Below the pieces are notes generated by a model that worked only from the letters and a program-made list of their open reading frames with translations, had not been told where the DNA came from and ran no database searches. From Candidatus Cloacimonadota bacterium (GTDB lineage: Bacteria > Cloacimonadota > Cloacimonadia > Cloacimonadales > Cloacimonadaceae), in the NCBI GenBank assembly GCA_012728875.1, contig JAAYEF010000009.1, positions 1 to 64,000 of the forward strand: 64,000 nt of DNA. The letters are read 5' to 3'. Shown in pieces: positions 27,306 through 36,699 of this stretch. The first letter of the stretch is position 1. The number at the start of each line of letters is the position of its first letter. The translations under genes and the position numbers were made by a program.

Positions 27306-28766
27306 TCAGGAAGGAAAACTTTTTACAGCGGAGGAGAGCAGGGATTTGAACCAATCAACGTCGTAGGGCAAAACGGCTCCCAAGGCTTTGCCCAGCCAAA
27401 AATATGCAAGCAGAAACACGAGCAAGGCAAGGATTTGAAGACCCCAAGCCGCAGCAAAAATCAGAAGTGGAGCAAGGGCTGCCAAGCCTGCCAAAGCAGT
27501 TGCCAGAGCGGTTCTGATCAAAGCTTCCAGAGGGAAAAGCTCGCGAAGCTTCAGCCCCAGCTTTTTTTGAATCCAATATAGGTACAGCAGGGTGGAAAGC
27601 CAGGTTACCACCACAGTTGCCAGCGCTGCGCCCATCATGCCGATGATCCGCACCAAAATGAGGTTCAAGATCAGGTTCAGTCCCAGGGTAAAGAACGAAT
27701 TCCAAAGGATATAGCGCGTTTTTTTGAGCGCCATGAACAGAATGCCATAGGTTGCCACGCGCAGGGGCAAAATGGCAAGATAAACTTGGAAAAAAGGCAC
27801 GGATGCCAGATAGGTTTCGGTGTAGAGAAGCTGGATGAGGGGGCGGGCAAAGATCAGTCCCAAAGCGGTGAAGGGAAAGATGATCAGGGCATTTTTGCGC
27901 ACGGCGGCGCGGTAGGTTTCGTTCAACTTTTCCGGTTCGGAACTGATGTGGGGCAGCAGGATGGCATTCACGGAATTGTTCAAAATCGAGATGAAGGGTA
28001 GTTCCATGGCGCCGATGGAAAAAATGGCATATTCGGCGGGGGTGAAAAAGCCGGAGATCACCAGTTTATCAAGCTGAACGGAGAGCATTCCGATGATGGA
28101 AGCCAGCCCCAGCGGCAGGGAATATTGAAAGATCTCGCGGTGAAAATCCGGATCGAAAGTCATGCGGCTGCGATATTTTGCCAAATGCAGGCGCGCATAG
28201 CCCCATTGCAAAAGGGCGGAGATCATCATGCCCCAAACGATGTGGTAAAGATTTTTGGTGATGAGGGCGGCACCAAGGATGAGCACAAAATCCGCAGCCA
28301 CACTGAAAATGGTGAAACTGGCGGTTTTTGTTGGTTGCTTCAGACCCAGCATGATTTGGCTGTAGATCTGGGTTACAAACATGAAAAGCGGATAGACCGC
28401 AAAAAGCACCAGCAGCAGCGAAAGCTGGGGATTGCTGAAGGTGCGGGCGATGAAGCCGCGCAAGACAAAGATGGCAAAGCCAAAGATGAAAGCCAGCACC
28501 GTGACAAGGTTTACGGTGCGGGTGATGAATTCCCTTTTGGAATCCGAATGCTGGAGTTTGGGCAAAAAATAGAGCAGGCTTTGCGGAATGCCCAAAAGCA
28601 GGAGGGTGGAAAAAGTGTTGTAAATCAGGAAAAGCTGGCGCCAGGAGCCGAATTCGCCGGGCAGGAGCACCCTTGCCAACACGATGCCCGCCAAGGATTT
28701 GAAGCCAAAGCGGATGAACTCCACCGTGGTGAGCATTCCTGCCTGTTTGCTGCGATCCTGGGTCAT
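27306..28766 (-). CDS. Polysaccharide flippase, Wzx/MATE-like
   Basis: A 486-aa integral membrane protein with about 12-14 hydrophobic segments. The N-terminus (FIRFGFKSLAGIVLARVLLP, then GEFGSWRQLFLIYN) matches the oligosaccharide flippase family that moves undecaprenyl-linked glycans across the inner membrane. The last two helices form a long hydrophobic end (TALATALAGLAALAPLLIF). The ATG overlaps the stop of the GHL10-like gene (ATGA). Paired with two glycosyltransferases, it suggests a Wzx-dependent surface glycan, though no Wzy polymerase is seen in this window. Confidence 0.85.
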   Translation of the reverse strand: MTQDRSKQAGMLTTVEFIRFGFKSLAGIVLARVLLPGEFGSWRQLFLIYNTFSTLLLLGIPQSLLYFLPKLQHSDSKREFITRTVNLVTVLAFIFGFAIFVLRGFIARTFSNPQLSLLLVLFAVYPLFMFVTQIYSQIMLGLKQPTKTASFTIFSVAADFVLILGAALITKNLYHIVWGMMISALLQWGYARLHLAKYRSRMTFDPDFHREIFQYSLPLGLASIIGMLSVQLDKLVISGFFTPAEYAIFSIGAMELPFISILNNSVNAILLPHISSEPEKLNETYRAAVRKNALIIFPFTALGLIFARPLIQLLYTETYLASVPFFQVYLAILPLRVATYGILFMALKKTRYILWNSFFTLGLNLILNLILVRIIGMMGAALATVVVTWLSTLLYLYWIQKKLGLKLRELFPLEALIRTALATALAGLAALAPLLIFAAAWGLQILALLVFLLAYFWLGKALGAVLPYDVDWFKSLLSSAVKSFPS

Positions 28767-30214
28767 GGCTCCAAACGGGGAAAGGTGGCTGGGATCAGGT
28801 ATTCAAAGCTGTCTTCATGGCGGAAAAACCGGATGAAGTAGTCCCCGGGCTCAATCAAGGTTCCGTCTTCCAAGGTGCCGTTCCAATATTCCTGGTTTTG
28901 GCCTTTGAGGTAAACCCGCCTGTTGCGATGCAAGACCCGGTCTTCCAAGCCAAGGATTTCCAGAGTCCAGATTCCCTCAAAAGGCACCTGGGTGATCAGC
29001 GAATATCGGTTTCCTTCGCGCCAAACTCCGAGGTCGGCGGCGAACTTGATCTCTTCTTCCTTGAACTCCAGTTCAGGCAGTGTGACCACCAAACCGGGCT
29101 CAGCGTAGATCGCACTGCAAAGCTGGGCGAGGGCGCCGTCTTTGATGAGGTCGTCATAGGAAAACAGCACGATGCCGGCAAAATTTCTGGCGCGGGTGTC
29201 CTCCACCCTTGTTGCCACATCCAAAATGTTGAAATTGCGCGAGTTTGGTTTCACCGCCAGCGAGGCGCCATTTTCGTTGTAGGCACGCAGTCCCATCCAG
29301 ATGCGGTGGTTGAAGCCGATCGCTTCGGCGGCGCTGGAGTTTTCCCTGAACTTGTTCATGACGGTGGGATAGTTCATGGGGCAAACAAAGTCCACCAGAT
29401 CGCGCTCAAGCCAGTCCTGCCAATCCTGGGCATACCAGGTTGCGGCGGCTTTGGGATCGGGCATCACAGCCGCACTGAAAGCCAGGTTTGGGTTGATGCT
29501 GCGGCTCAGTTCTCTAATCTTTTCCACCAAAGAGGTCACCTGCAGGATGCGCCATTGGTTCCACTGGATGGGGTTTGTTTCCTTGTGGCTGTTGAATCTG
29601 CTGGTGGAGATGGGATGGTAGCCCAGGCTGGAGTTTGGATAGCGGATGTAGTCCAGATGCAGGCCGTCCAGTTCGGGATAGCCGCTGAGGAGGTCGCCCA
29701 CCACGTTCAGGATGTGCTGCTGCACTTCGGGAATGCCCGGATCGATGAAATGGCCTGCGTTTGCCGAGGCGGAAGGGCGCGTGAGATTGCGGTCGAAGGT
29801 GATCCAATCCCTGTGATTGCTGTAAATATAGTTCTTTGCCATGAGGGTGGGGTCCACCGGAGTGGCGTTTAAAACCACGATCCAAGCGTGAACCTTGATG
29901 CCATGCGGCTGAGCTTCCTGCAGGACCTGCTCCAGGGGATCAAAGCTTTGACCGTTTAAAATATGGCTGCGATATTCGGGATTATGGAACTTGTCCGGTT
30001 TCCGGTTCGGCCGGTAGAGGGCGTCGGCACGATAGCGCACCTCCAGGAACAGATCGGTTTGACCGGTGGCGACAGCGTCTTCCACCAAGGTGCTGACTTT
30101 CTGGGGAGTGTTGATGCCCCAGGGCAAAACCCAGACGGCGCGGGCTTCGGCATTCAGTGCCGGGGGAAGGAGCAGAAGAATTGATAAAACGATGAAAATT
30201 ATATATTTAGGCAT
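28763..30214 (-). CDS. Exported GHL10-type glycosyl-hydrolase-like protein
   Basis: About 483 aa with a signal peptide (MPKYIIFIVLSILLLLPPAL, cleavage near NAEA). It has the glycosyl hydrolase-like 10 (DUF187) barrel: ARAVWVLPWGINTP, LFLEVRYRADALYRP, HGIKVHAWIVVLN, GLHLDYIRYPNSSLG and VDFVCPMNYPTVM. The C-terminus adds a beta-sandwich with EYWNGTLEDGTLIEPGDYFI, like a FlgD/Ig-type module. A periplasmic or surface carbohydrate-active role is expected; the substrate is unknown. The ATG at 30214 overlaps the xseA stop and is immediately followed by the signal peptide, so it is preferred to 30247. Confidence 0.8.
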   Translation of the reverse strand: MPKYIIFIVLSILLLLPPALNAEARAVWVLPWGINTPQKVSTLVEDAVATGQTDLFLEVRYRADALYRPNRKPDKFHNPEYRSHILNGQSFDPLEQVLQEAQPHGIKVHAWIVVLNATPVDPTLMAKNYIYSNHRDWITFDRNLTRPSASANAGHFIDPGIPEVQQHILNVVGDLLSGYPELDGLHLDYIRYPNSSLGYHPISTSRFNSHKETNPIQWNQWRILQVTSLVEKIRELSRSINPNLAFSAAVMPDPKAAATWYAQDWQDWLERDLVDFVCPMNYPTVMNKFRENSSAAEAIGFNHRIWMGLRAYNENGASLAVKPNSRNFNILDVATRVEDTRARNFAGIVLFSYDDLIKDGALAQLCSAIYAEPGLVVTLPELEFKEEEIKFAADLGVWREGNRYSLITQVPFEGIWTLEILGLEDRVLHRNRRVYLKGQNQEYWNGTLEDGTLIEPGDYFIRFFRHEDSFEYLIPATFPRLEP

Positions 30215-31559
30215 CGGAACCCTTTGTGATGGTGACGTTTTCCACACGGGCGTCGGCGGATCCGTCTTTCAGGCGCAGGTTCAGTTTGTCCCCAGCTTTC
30301 AGATCCTGGGCAGAAGTGATGATCCGTTCGCCCCGGGTGATGAGGCTGAAACCGCGGTCCAGCACCTTGAAGGGGGAGAGGGCGCGGAGCTTCAGTTCGG
30401 CTTTTTCCAAGCGTATTTGGCTGTCCCGCAGGCGTTCTGCGCTTGCCAGGTCAATTTTTTGGGCAAGGGTTTCCAGATGCCTGCCAAAATCCGTTACAGC
30501 TTGATCCATACGGTTTTGCATGGAGCTTTGGGCTTGGTTCATGCGGGTTTGAGCCTGACGAAGGCCGGCTTGGAAACGGGAACTGGAGCGCACAAGGTCC
30601 AGAGCGGCGGAATCCACTCTTTGCTGCATGGATTGCCAGGCTCGTTCGGGGTGTTCACGTTCCAGGTTCAAAGCCAGATTGCCCAGCAGCCGTTTGGCAT
30701 ATTCCAGCCTGCCCTGTCCGGAGGTTCTGAGATGGGTCCCCAGGGAGTTCAGATAGCCCAGGATGTCCTTTTTATCAGGCACCGCCAGTTCCGCAGCGGC
30801 GGATGGGGTGGGTGCGCGAACGTCTGCCACAAAGTCCGCAATGCTGAAATCAATTTCGTGGCCAACGGCGGAAATGATGGGCGTGCGCGCGGCAAAAATG
30901 CTTCGTGCCAGGGCTTCGTCGTTGAAGCAGAAAAGGTCTTCCTGCGAACCGCCGCCGCGGGTGAGGATGATCAAATCCACTTCCTCGGAGGAGTCAAGAT
31001 ATTGAATTCCTTCCGCAAGCTGGCGCGGAGCTTCATTTCCCTGCACCAAAGAGGGATAGACCAAAACTTCAACAGGCCAGCGCCGCCTGAGAATGTTCAA
31101 AATATCCTGCAAAGCTGCTCCGGTGGGGGAGGTCACGATCCCGATCCTTTTAGGAAAGCGGGGCAGTTCCTGCTTGTGTTTTGAGGCAAAAAGGCCTTCT
31201 TCCTGAAGCTTTTGCTTGAGCAGTTCGAACTGACGTGCAAGGTCGCCCTTTCCGGCAAGTTCCATATTTTTCACATTGAGATTGTAGCTGCCGCCTTTTT
31301 CGTAAACGGTGAGCTTTCCGTGGCAGATCACTTCCATGCCTTCCTCGGGCTCGAAGGTGAGACCAAAGTTTGCAGGCTTGAAAAAAGTGCAGCGCAGGGT
31401 GGCGTTGGGGTCGGTGAGATTGAAATATATGTGACCGGAGCTGTGGCGGGTGTAGTTGCTGATCTCGCCACGCACATAAAGCGCCTCGATCTGCGTTTCC
31501 ACCACCTGCCGCAGGTGCCGGGTTATTTCAAAAACGCTGAATACGATTAAATCATCCAT
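30207..31559 (-). CDS. xseA: Exodeoxyribonuclease VII large subunit
   Basis: A 450-aa protein. The N-terminal OB domain contains VRGEISNYTRHSSGHIYFNL (about 29-48). The catalytic domain has RIGIVTSPTGAALQDILN, ILTRGGGSQEDLFCFNDE and TPIISAVGHEIDFSIADFVA, and is followed by a long coiled-coil region and a short C-terminal beta part with LDRGFSLITRG. Together with XseB it degrades single-stranded DNA. No xseB is found beside it. It heads the glycan group, probably by read-through; no internal promoter is evident. Confidence 0.95.
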   Translation of the reverse strand: MDDLIVFSVFEITRHLRQVVETQIEALYVRGEISNYTRHSSGHIYFNLTDPNATLRCTFFKPANFGLTFEPEEGMEVICHGKLTVYEKGGSYNLNVKNMELAGKGDLARQFELLKQKLQEEGLFASKHKQELPRFPKRIGIVTSPTGAALQDILNILRRRWPVEVLVYPSLVQGNEAPRQLAEGIQYLDSSEEVDLIILTRGGGSQEDLFCFNDEALARSIFAARTPIISAVGHEIDFSIADFVADVRAPTPSAAAELAVPDKKDILGYLNSLGTHLRTSGQGRLEYAKRLLGNLALNLEREHPERAWQSMQQRVDSAALDLVRSSSRFQAGLRQAQTRMNQAQSSMQNRMDQAVTDFGRHLETLAQKIDLASAERLRDSQIRLEKAELKLRALSPFKVLDRGFSLITRGERIITSAQDLKAGDKLNLRLKDGSADARVENVTITKGSDA

Positions 31560-31707
31560 GATAATCCATTAAAACGATTGGCGTTTATTTGTCAATCTCC
31601 AGCCTTGTCCGAGGGATTGGAAGAGTAATCTGAAAACTTATGAATGGACGCATAAGTCTTTGATGATGAAAGTCCCTAAGAGATATCAATGCAGTAAGTT
31701 GAGCCCT

Positions 31708-32160
31708 TTAAGCTTTCTTTTCGTCGATTTGCTGAAGAATATCATGTCCGCGCGCAAGGATATTTTTCAGTCTGGCCGAGGGACGGATGCGCGGGGAATC
31801 AATCAGTTCCTTCAATTCTTCGATCTTGCTGTAGAAACCGTGGATGCTGACGTAGAGCGGTTCATCCTGCTTTGGGGATTTCTTTTGGCTGAAAATCTTC
31901 TTGAGATTCACATATTCTTCCAGCAGCTTGTCATACTTGGTGGTCTTGAGCTTTTTGGTGATCCTTTTTAGTTCCTGCGTCGTCTTCTTTTTGGGGCTCG
32001 ATTTGAAAAAATCATCTAGGAGAGCCACGTTGCTGTTGATCTCATTGATCAGCGGCTGTTGAAAATCCTTGGGCGGTTTCACATCTTTCGCCATTACATA
32101 AACGGCTTGAGCGCCGGTGATGGCCAATCCAATCATCTGAATGATGGTGTTGATATCCAT
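31708..32160 (-). CDS. Hypothetical helical protein
   Basis: A 150-aa protein. Residues 1-26 are hydrophobic (IIQMIGLAITGAQAVYVMA), like an N-terminal membrane anchor or uncleaved signal. The rest is lysine-rich and helical (KKTTQELKRITKKLKTTKYD), consistent with coiled coil. No known family is recognised. The ATG at 32160 has GGAG upstream (ATTGTTCTCC on the plus strand). It stands alone between xseA and the divergent flavodiiron gene. The flanking gap 32161-32533 is AT-rich and holds the two divergent promoters by position, but I see no clear -35/-10 pair or RNA element in it. Confidence 0.6.
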   Translation of the reverse strand: MDINTIIQMIGLAITGAQAVYVMAKDVKPPKDFQQPLINEINSNVALLDDFFKSSPKKKTTQELKRITKKLKTTKYDKLLEEYVNLKKIFSQKKSPKQDEPLYVSIHGFYSKIEELKELIDSPRIRPSARLKNILARGHDILQQIDEKKA

Positions 32161-32533
32161 TTTATTGTTCTCCTGAAACGCAGTCGATTTCTCGAAAATT
32201 GAGCAAGCCCATATCTTTGTCTATCATCTTGTTAGGCATATATTCTTAAACCATTTTGTCAACTTTGATTTTGCCGATCAAAGCCTCAAGGGCAGTGTTT
32301 TCAGCTTAAATTTGTGTGTCAAGTTTTTAATTACTTTTTCGATTTGATTTTGGGTCAAACAGTACGCAAGGTTTTTTGCTTTATACCATGGAATCTTTGC
32401 TTGTAAACAGGTTTGAAGAGTTTTTCAACAGCATAAACGCGGTTTTTTAAAAGCAAATACTTTGCTTGCCATGCCGACGCTTTTGCTTAGCATATCAGTA
32501 TTGGAATCATGAAAAACAAGGAGATTATAAGGA

Positions 32534-33715
32534 ATGAACTTCAGAAAGATTAAAGACAAAGTGTTTGCGGTGGGCGTCCAAGACTGGGGGCGCAGGCTTT
32601 TTGACAGCCTTATCCCGCTTCCAGACGGCACCAGCTACAATTCATATCTGCTTCAAGGCTCGGAAAAAACCGCGATCATCGACACGGTGGATCCTGCCTT
32701 TGCGGACAAGTTTTTTGAGAACCTGGAAGGGCTTGAAAAGTTGGATTACATCATCACCCTGCACAGCGAACAGGACCACTCCGGCAGCATCCCCCTGCTT
32801 TTGGAACGCTTTCCCAATGCGGAGCTTATTTGCTCACCCAAAGCCAAGGACTTGGTGGTGGAGCATTTGCTTGTGGCTCCTGAAAAAATCCGCGTGATGG
32901 AAGACGGAGAAAAACTTTCCCTGGGAGACAAAACCCTGCGTTTCATCCACACCCCCTGGGTGCACTGGCCGGAAACGATGGTGGCATATCTGGAAGAAGA
33001 TCGCATCCTGTTCAGCTGCGACTTTTTGGGCTCACACTGGACCACCAGCGATCTTTTTGTGGAAGATGATCCCGCTGTGATTGAAGCTGCAAGGCGCTAC
33101 TATGCCGAAATCATGATGCCCTTCAGAAGCTTCATTTTGAAAAACCTGGAAAAGGTGAAGCAACTGGACATCGATCTTGTGGCTCCCAGCCATGGTCCCA
33201 TCTGGAAAAAGCCGGAAGTGATCATCTCGGCCTATGAAGACTGGAGCAGCGAGCGCGTGGAAAACAAAGTGTTGATCCCCTTTGTTTCGATGCACGGCAG
33301 CACCCACAAAATGGTGGATTATTTTGCTGATGAGCTCATTCGCCTGGGTGTGAAGGTGGAGCTGTTTGACCTTGCCGTCACAGACATTGGAAAGCTGGCC
33401 ATGAGCCTGATCGATGCAGCCACAATCGTGATTGGCAGCCCCACCGTGCACGTTGGACCGCATCCCTTCGTGGCAAACACAGCCATTTTGGCAAATGTGC
33501 TGAAACCCAAAGCCCGTTTTGCGGCGATCATCGGCTCCTATGGCTGGGGCACCAGAGTGGTGGACAGCATTTTAGGCCTGCTTCCGAACCTGAAAGCCGA
33601 GGTTTTGGGCGCGGTGATCTGCAAGGGCGAAGCCAAGGAAGACACCAAAAAAGAATTGACCCAGTTGGCGGAACTGATCGCCAAAAAGCATCAGGAACTC
33701 GGTCTGATCAAATAA
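32534..33715 (+). CDS. Flavodiiron protein (FprA-type A flavoprotein)
   Basis: A 393-aa protein with a beta-lactamase-like diiron domain (1-250) and a flavodoxin domain (about 255-393). Diiron ligands are visible: HSEQDH (H-x-E-x-D-H), HTPWVHWPET, the Asp in LFSCDFLG, and His in APSHGPIW. The FMN-binding loop is SMHGSTHKM. These enzymes reduce O2 to water or NO to N2O with electrons from rubredoxin or similar carriers, protecting anaerobes. No rubredoxin gene is adjacent. GGAG sits about 11-14 nt upstream of the ATG. It is followed by a strong terminator. Confidence 0.92.
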   Translation: MNFRKIKDKVFAVGVQDWGRRLFDSLIPLPDGTSYNSYLLQGSEKTAIIDTVDPAFADKFFENLEGLEKLDYIITLHSEQDHSGSIPLLLERFPNAELICSPKAKDLVVEHLLVAPEKIRVMEDGEKLSLGDKTLRFIHTPWVHWPETMVAYLEEDRILFSCDFLGSHWTTSDLFVEDDPAVIEAARRYYAEIMMPFRSFILKNLEKVKQLDIDLVAPSHGPIWKKPEVIISAYEDWSSERVENKVLIPFVSMHGSTHKMVDYFADELIRLGVKVELFDLAVTDIGKLAMSLIDAATIVIGSPTVHVGPHPFVANTAILANVLKPKARFAAIIGSYGWGTRVVDSILGLLPNLKAEVLGAVICKGEAKEDTKKELTQLAELIAKKHQELGLIK

Positions 33716-33738
33716 ACCATTTATCCCGTCAAACAAAA

Positions 33739-33770
33739 GAAGGGGACGCTTTTTGCAAGGCGTCCCCTTC
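33739..33770. terminator. Strong hairpin terminator between convergent genes
   Basis: GAAGGGGACGC (33739-33749) pairs with GCGTCCCCTTC (33760-33770), a perfect 11-bp stem around a 10-nt loop. An A-rich run precedes it, so it acts best on the minus strand (end of iorBA transcription) and probably also stops the flavodiiron transcript. Confidence 0.75.
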
Positions 33771-33788
33771 TGTATGATTTACGTATTA

Positions 33789-34358
33789 TTATTGGGCGTT
33801 GAGGCCGGCTTCCAAGGCGCGCATGTTTGCTTCCACGATTGCTTCGCCCTTGCGGATGAAGCTTTGGTGGATGGCTGTGCCCAGTTCTTCGGCGCTGAAG
33901 CCCAGATGGGTGGCAGCGGCGCCCAGCATCACGATGTTCATGCCGCGGGCTGACTTCACCTCTCTGGCAATGGCGTCCGCATCGATCAACACGTGATTCG
34001 GATGTTTGCGAATTTCGGCGTAGATGCCTTCGATATCGGGGTAGTTTGTTATGTTTTTAAAGGGAGTTTTGTTTGCGATCAGCCAGCCATCCGGAGCCAG
34101 ATATGGCAGATAGCGCAAGGCTTCCATGGGTTCCACGCTCAGGATCATGTCTGCCTGGCCCATGGTGATGAGATCGCTGTGGATCTCAGAATCGGAGAGC
34201 CTGAGATGGGATTGCACGTCTCCGCCGCGCTGGCTCATGCCGTGAACTTCAGCCTGCTTCAGATGCCAGTTGCGGTTCAGGGCGGCTCTGCCCAAAATGG
34301 CTGCAATGGTCAGGATTCCCTGGCCACCAACTCCCGCGAGAATGATGTCTTTTTTCAT
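33789..34358 (-). CDS. iorB: Indolepyruvate:ferredoxin oxidoreductase beta subunit
   Basis: A 189-aa gamma-type domain subunit. KDIILAGVGGQGILTIAAIL (2-21) is the family N-terminus, followed by EVHGMSQRGGDVQSHLRL, which is typical of IorB. With IorA it oxidises aryl pyruvates from aromatic amino-acid breakdown to aryl-acetyl-CoA, passing electrons to ferredoxin. The ATG at 34358 overlaps the iorA stop (ATGA) and has GGAG upstream; the longer frame to 34409 lies inside iorA and is not needed. Confidence 0.92.
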   Translation of the reverse strand: MKKDIILAGVGGQGILTIAAILGRAALNRNWHLKQAEVHGMSQRGGDVQSHLRLSDSEIHSDLITMGQADMILSVEPMEALRYLPYLAPDGWLIANKTPFKNITNYPDIEGIYAEIRKHPNHVLIDADAIAREVKSARGMNIVMLGAAATHLGFSAEELGTAIHQSFIRKGEAIVEANMRALEAGLNAQ

Positions 34359-35968
34359 GCTTGCTTCTCCATTAAATCCTTGTTCTTTTTCATCAGGGTT
34401 TGAACGCATTCGCGGCGCGGGATAATCACGCTGACGCCTTCGTAAGCAAGTTCTTCCTTGTAAATCTGCACCATCTCATCCCAGTTGCGTTTGAGCGGAA
34501 TGAAAACCCGGATGTGTTCCCGGGGGACGCCAAGGCCGATGCAGATTTCTTCCAAGCGGCCAAAGCTGGTGTATTCCTGGCCGCCGGTCATGGCGGTGGT
34601 GGAGTTGTCCAAAATAACGATGACCACGTTGGATTTTTCATAGACGCAATCCAGCAGTCCGGTGATGCCGGAGTGGGTGAAAGTGGAGTCGCCAATCACG
34701 GCCACGGCGGGGTAGAGTCCGGCATCGGCGGCGCCTTTGGCCATGGTGATGCTGGCACCCATATCCACACAGGAGTTGATGGCATTATAGGGCGGCATGA
34801 AGCCCAGAGTGTAGCAGCCGATGTCGCTGAACACGTGGCCGCGATCAAAGTCCTTCATCGCTTCATTCAGCGCCAGGAAGCTGTCCGCATGGGGGCAGCC
34901 CACGCAAAGCGCCGGAGGTCTGGGGCTCACGATTTCGGGAATGGGTTTGCCCTCTTCGGCTGGCAAGCCAAGCGCGCGGGCAACCTTGTTCGGATTCAAT
35001 TCGCCATCGCGGGGGATGCTTCCATCCAAACGGCCGCAAATGGGCTTGGTTCCACCCCAGGAAAGGCCTTTCAGCATTTCTTCCACCACGGGCATGCCTT
35101 CTTCCAGGATCAGCAGTTTGTCGCAGCTTTCATAAAGCTGGTGAATCGCTTTTTGCGGAAGCGGATATTGGCAGATCTTGATGACGGGGTGGGGGATGGG
35201 CTTGTCGCCATAAACTTCACGCAGATAGTTGTATGCCAAGCCGGTGGCAATGATGCCCACAGAGCGGTCCGGGGCGTCGAAACTGGCTTGGTTGAAAGGT
35301 GATTCCGCGGATTCGCGTACAAAATCGTCCTGCTTCTGGATCAAGTTTTTGTACTTTTTGCGGGCGATGGCGGGAAGCAGCATGAACTGGAAGGGGTCTT
35401 CCGGTTTTTTCATCGGGTTTTGAGAGCCGGGTTCGCGACGCTGCACTCCGGCACGGGAATGGGAAAGCCGTGTGGTGAGACGAATCAGGACCGGCACGTG
35501 ATATTTTTCAGAGATTTCAAAGGCGTGGAAAGCCATATCATAGCATTCCTGCTGGTTTGAAGGCTCCAAAATGGGGATCATGGCAAATTTGCCATAGAAG
35601 CGGGAATCCTGCTCGTTTTGCGAGGAGTGCATGCTGGGGTCGTCTGCAACGGTGACGATCAGCCCGCCGTTGGCACCGGTGAAGGCTGAGTTCATGAAGG
35701 GGTCGGCGGCAACGTTCAAGCCAACGTGCTTCATGGTCACCATGGCACGTTTTCCGGCATAGCTCATGCCGATGGCTGATTCCATGGCGGTTTTTTCGTT
35801 TGAAGACCAAACGCGATGGACCTTGCCTTCGATGGCTTGCTTGCTGCGTTGAACGTATTCGATGATCTCTGTGCTGGGGGTACCCGGATAGCCGTAAAAT
35901 CCGCTGATTCCGGCATCAAGGGCTCCCTGCGCAAGGGCTTCATCGCCCAAGAGCATCATTTTTTCCAT
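34355..35968 (-). CDS. iorA: Indolepyruvate:ferredoxin oxidoreductase alpha subunit, lacking the ferredoxin tail
   Basis: A 537-aa fused alpha/beta-type 2-oxoacid oxidoreductase. The N-terminal pyrimidine domain has GFYGYPGTPSTEIIEYVQ and MKHVGLNVAADPFMNSA. The C-terminal TPP domain has CVGCPHADSFLALNEA, HVFSDIGCYTLGFMPP and AVIGDSTFTHSGITGLL with the TPP-binding GDSTF. Canonical IorA continues for about 60-80 residues with two 4Fe-4S clusters (CxxCxxC...CP). Here the chain ends at ...KNKDLMEKQA with only one Cys in the last 40 residues. Electron transfer must therefore use another ferredoxin or the TPP-domain cysteines. Part of the iorAB operon for amino-acid fermentation. Confidence 0.92.
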   Translation of the reverse strand: MEKMMLLGDEALAQGALDAGISGFYGYPGTPSTEIIEYVQRSKQAIEGKVHRVWSSNEKTAMESAIGMSYAGKRAMVTMKHVGLNVAADPFMNSAFTGANGGLIVTVADDPSMHSSQNEQDSRFYGKFAMIPILEPSNQQECYDMAFHAFEISEKYHVPVLIRLTTRLSHSRAGVQRREPGSQNPMKKPEDPFQFMLLPAIARKKYKNLIQKQDDFVRESAESPFNQASFDAPDRSVGIIATGLAYNYLREVYGDKPIPHPVIKICQYPLPQKAIHQLYESCDKLLILEEGMPVVEEMLKGLSWGGTKPICGRLDGSIPRDGELNPNKVARALGLPAEEGKPIPEIVSPRPPALCVGCPHADSFLALNEAMKDFDRGHVFSDIGCYTLGFMPPYNAINSCVDMGASITMAKGAADAGLYPAVAVIGDSTFTHSGITGLLDCVYEKSNVVIVILDNSTTAMTGGQEYTSFGRLEEICIGLGVPREHIRVFIPLKRNWDEMVQIYKEELAYEGVSVIIPRRECVQTLMKKNKDLMEKQA

Positions 35969-36096
35969 AATCTGGAACTCCTTTATCTATTTTTATATAT
36001 TTCAAAATCCAGGGGCAGCGGCTTTCGATGACCGCAAACCCGTGCAAACAAAATAAATAACAAGTTTGTTCAGTAAATGACGCCAGCCGAAATCAG

Positions 36097-36699
36097 TCAA
36101 GATTTTATTGCGGAAACCGGAGAAAAACTTTTGCGATGGAGGGCAGAGGGACCGTGAGCTGCCAAACTTGACAAATGGGCGGCGGTTGGATAGCCTTTGT
36201 GGCGCGCAAATCCATATTGGGGAAGGGTTTCATCGAGCTTGATCATCAGGCGGTCGCGATGCACCTTTGCCAGGATGGAAGCAGCGGCAATATTGGCGGA
36301 AAGTGAATCTCCGCCGATGAGCGCTGTGGCGGGGCAAGGCATCCCGTGTGGAATTTGGTTTCCATCGATGAGGCAATGATCGCCCGGGTTTGCGAGTTTT
36401 TGAGCCGCTTCCCTCATTCCTTTGAGCGTGGCTTGCAGGATGTTGTGGGCGTCGATCCATTCATTGTCAATTTCCACAATATGCCAGGAAATGGCGCGGG
36501 AAATGATTTCCTCAAAGATGTGTTCGCGCTTGGCAGGGGATAGCTTTTTGCTGTCGTTGATGCCCTCGATCGGGCTGGCAAGATCAAGCTTTACAGCGGC
36601 AATCACCACAGGACCAGCCAGAGCGCCGCGACCCGCTTCATCCACTCCGATCAAGCTTCCAAGCCTGAGCGCCAGATCATGTTCATACAAAAGGCTCAT
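36097..36699 (-). CDS. rnhB: Ribonuclease HII
   Basis: A 200-aa enzyme removing RNA and single ribonucleotides from DNA hybrids. Catalytic residues: GVDEAGRG (Asp20, Glu21), LIDGN (third acidic residue), and DSLSANIAAASILAKVHRD with the fourth. GFARHKGYPTAAH is the family C-terminal motif. Length is typical. The ATG overlaps the preceding methyltransferase stop (ATGA). Confidence 0.95.
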   Translation of the reverse strand: MSLLYEHDLALRLGSLIGVDEAGRGALAGPVVIAAVKLDLASPIEGINDSKKLSPAKREHIFEEIISRAISWHIVEIDNEWIDAHNILQATLKGMREAAQKLANPGDHCLIDGNQIPHGMPCPATALIGGDSLSANIAAASILAKVHRDRLMIKLDETLPQYGFARHKGYPTAAHLSSLAAHGPSALHRKSFSPVSAIKS

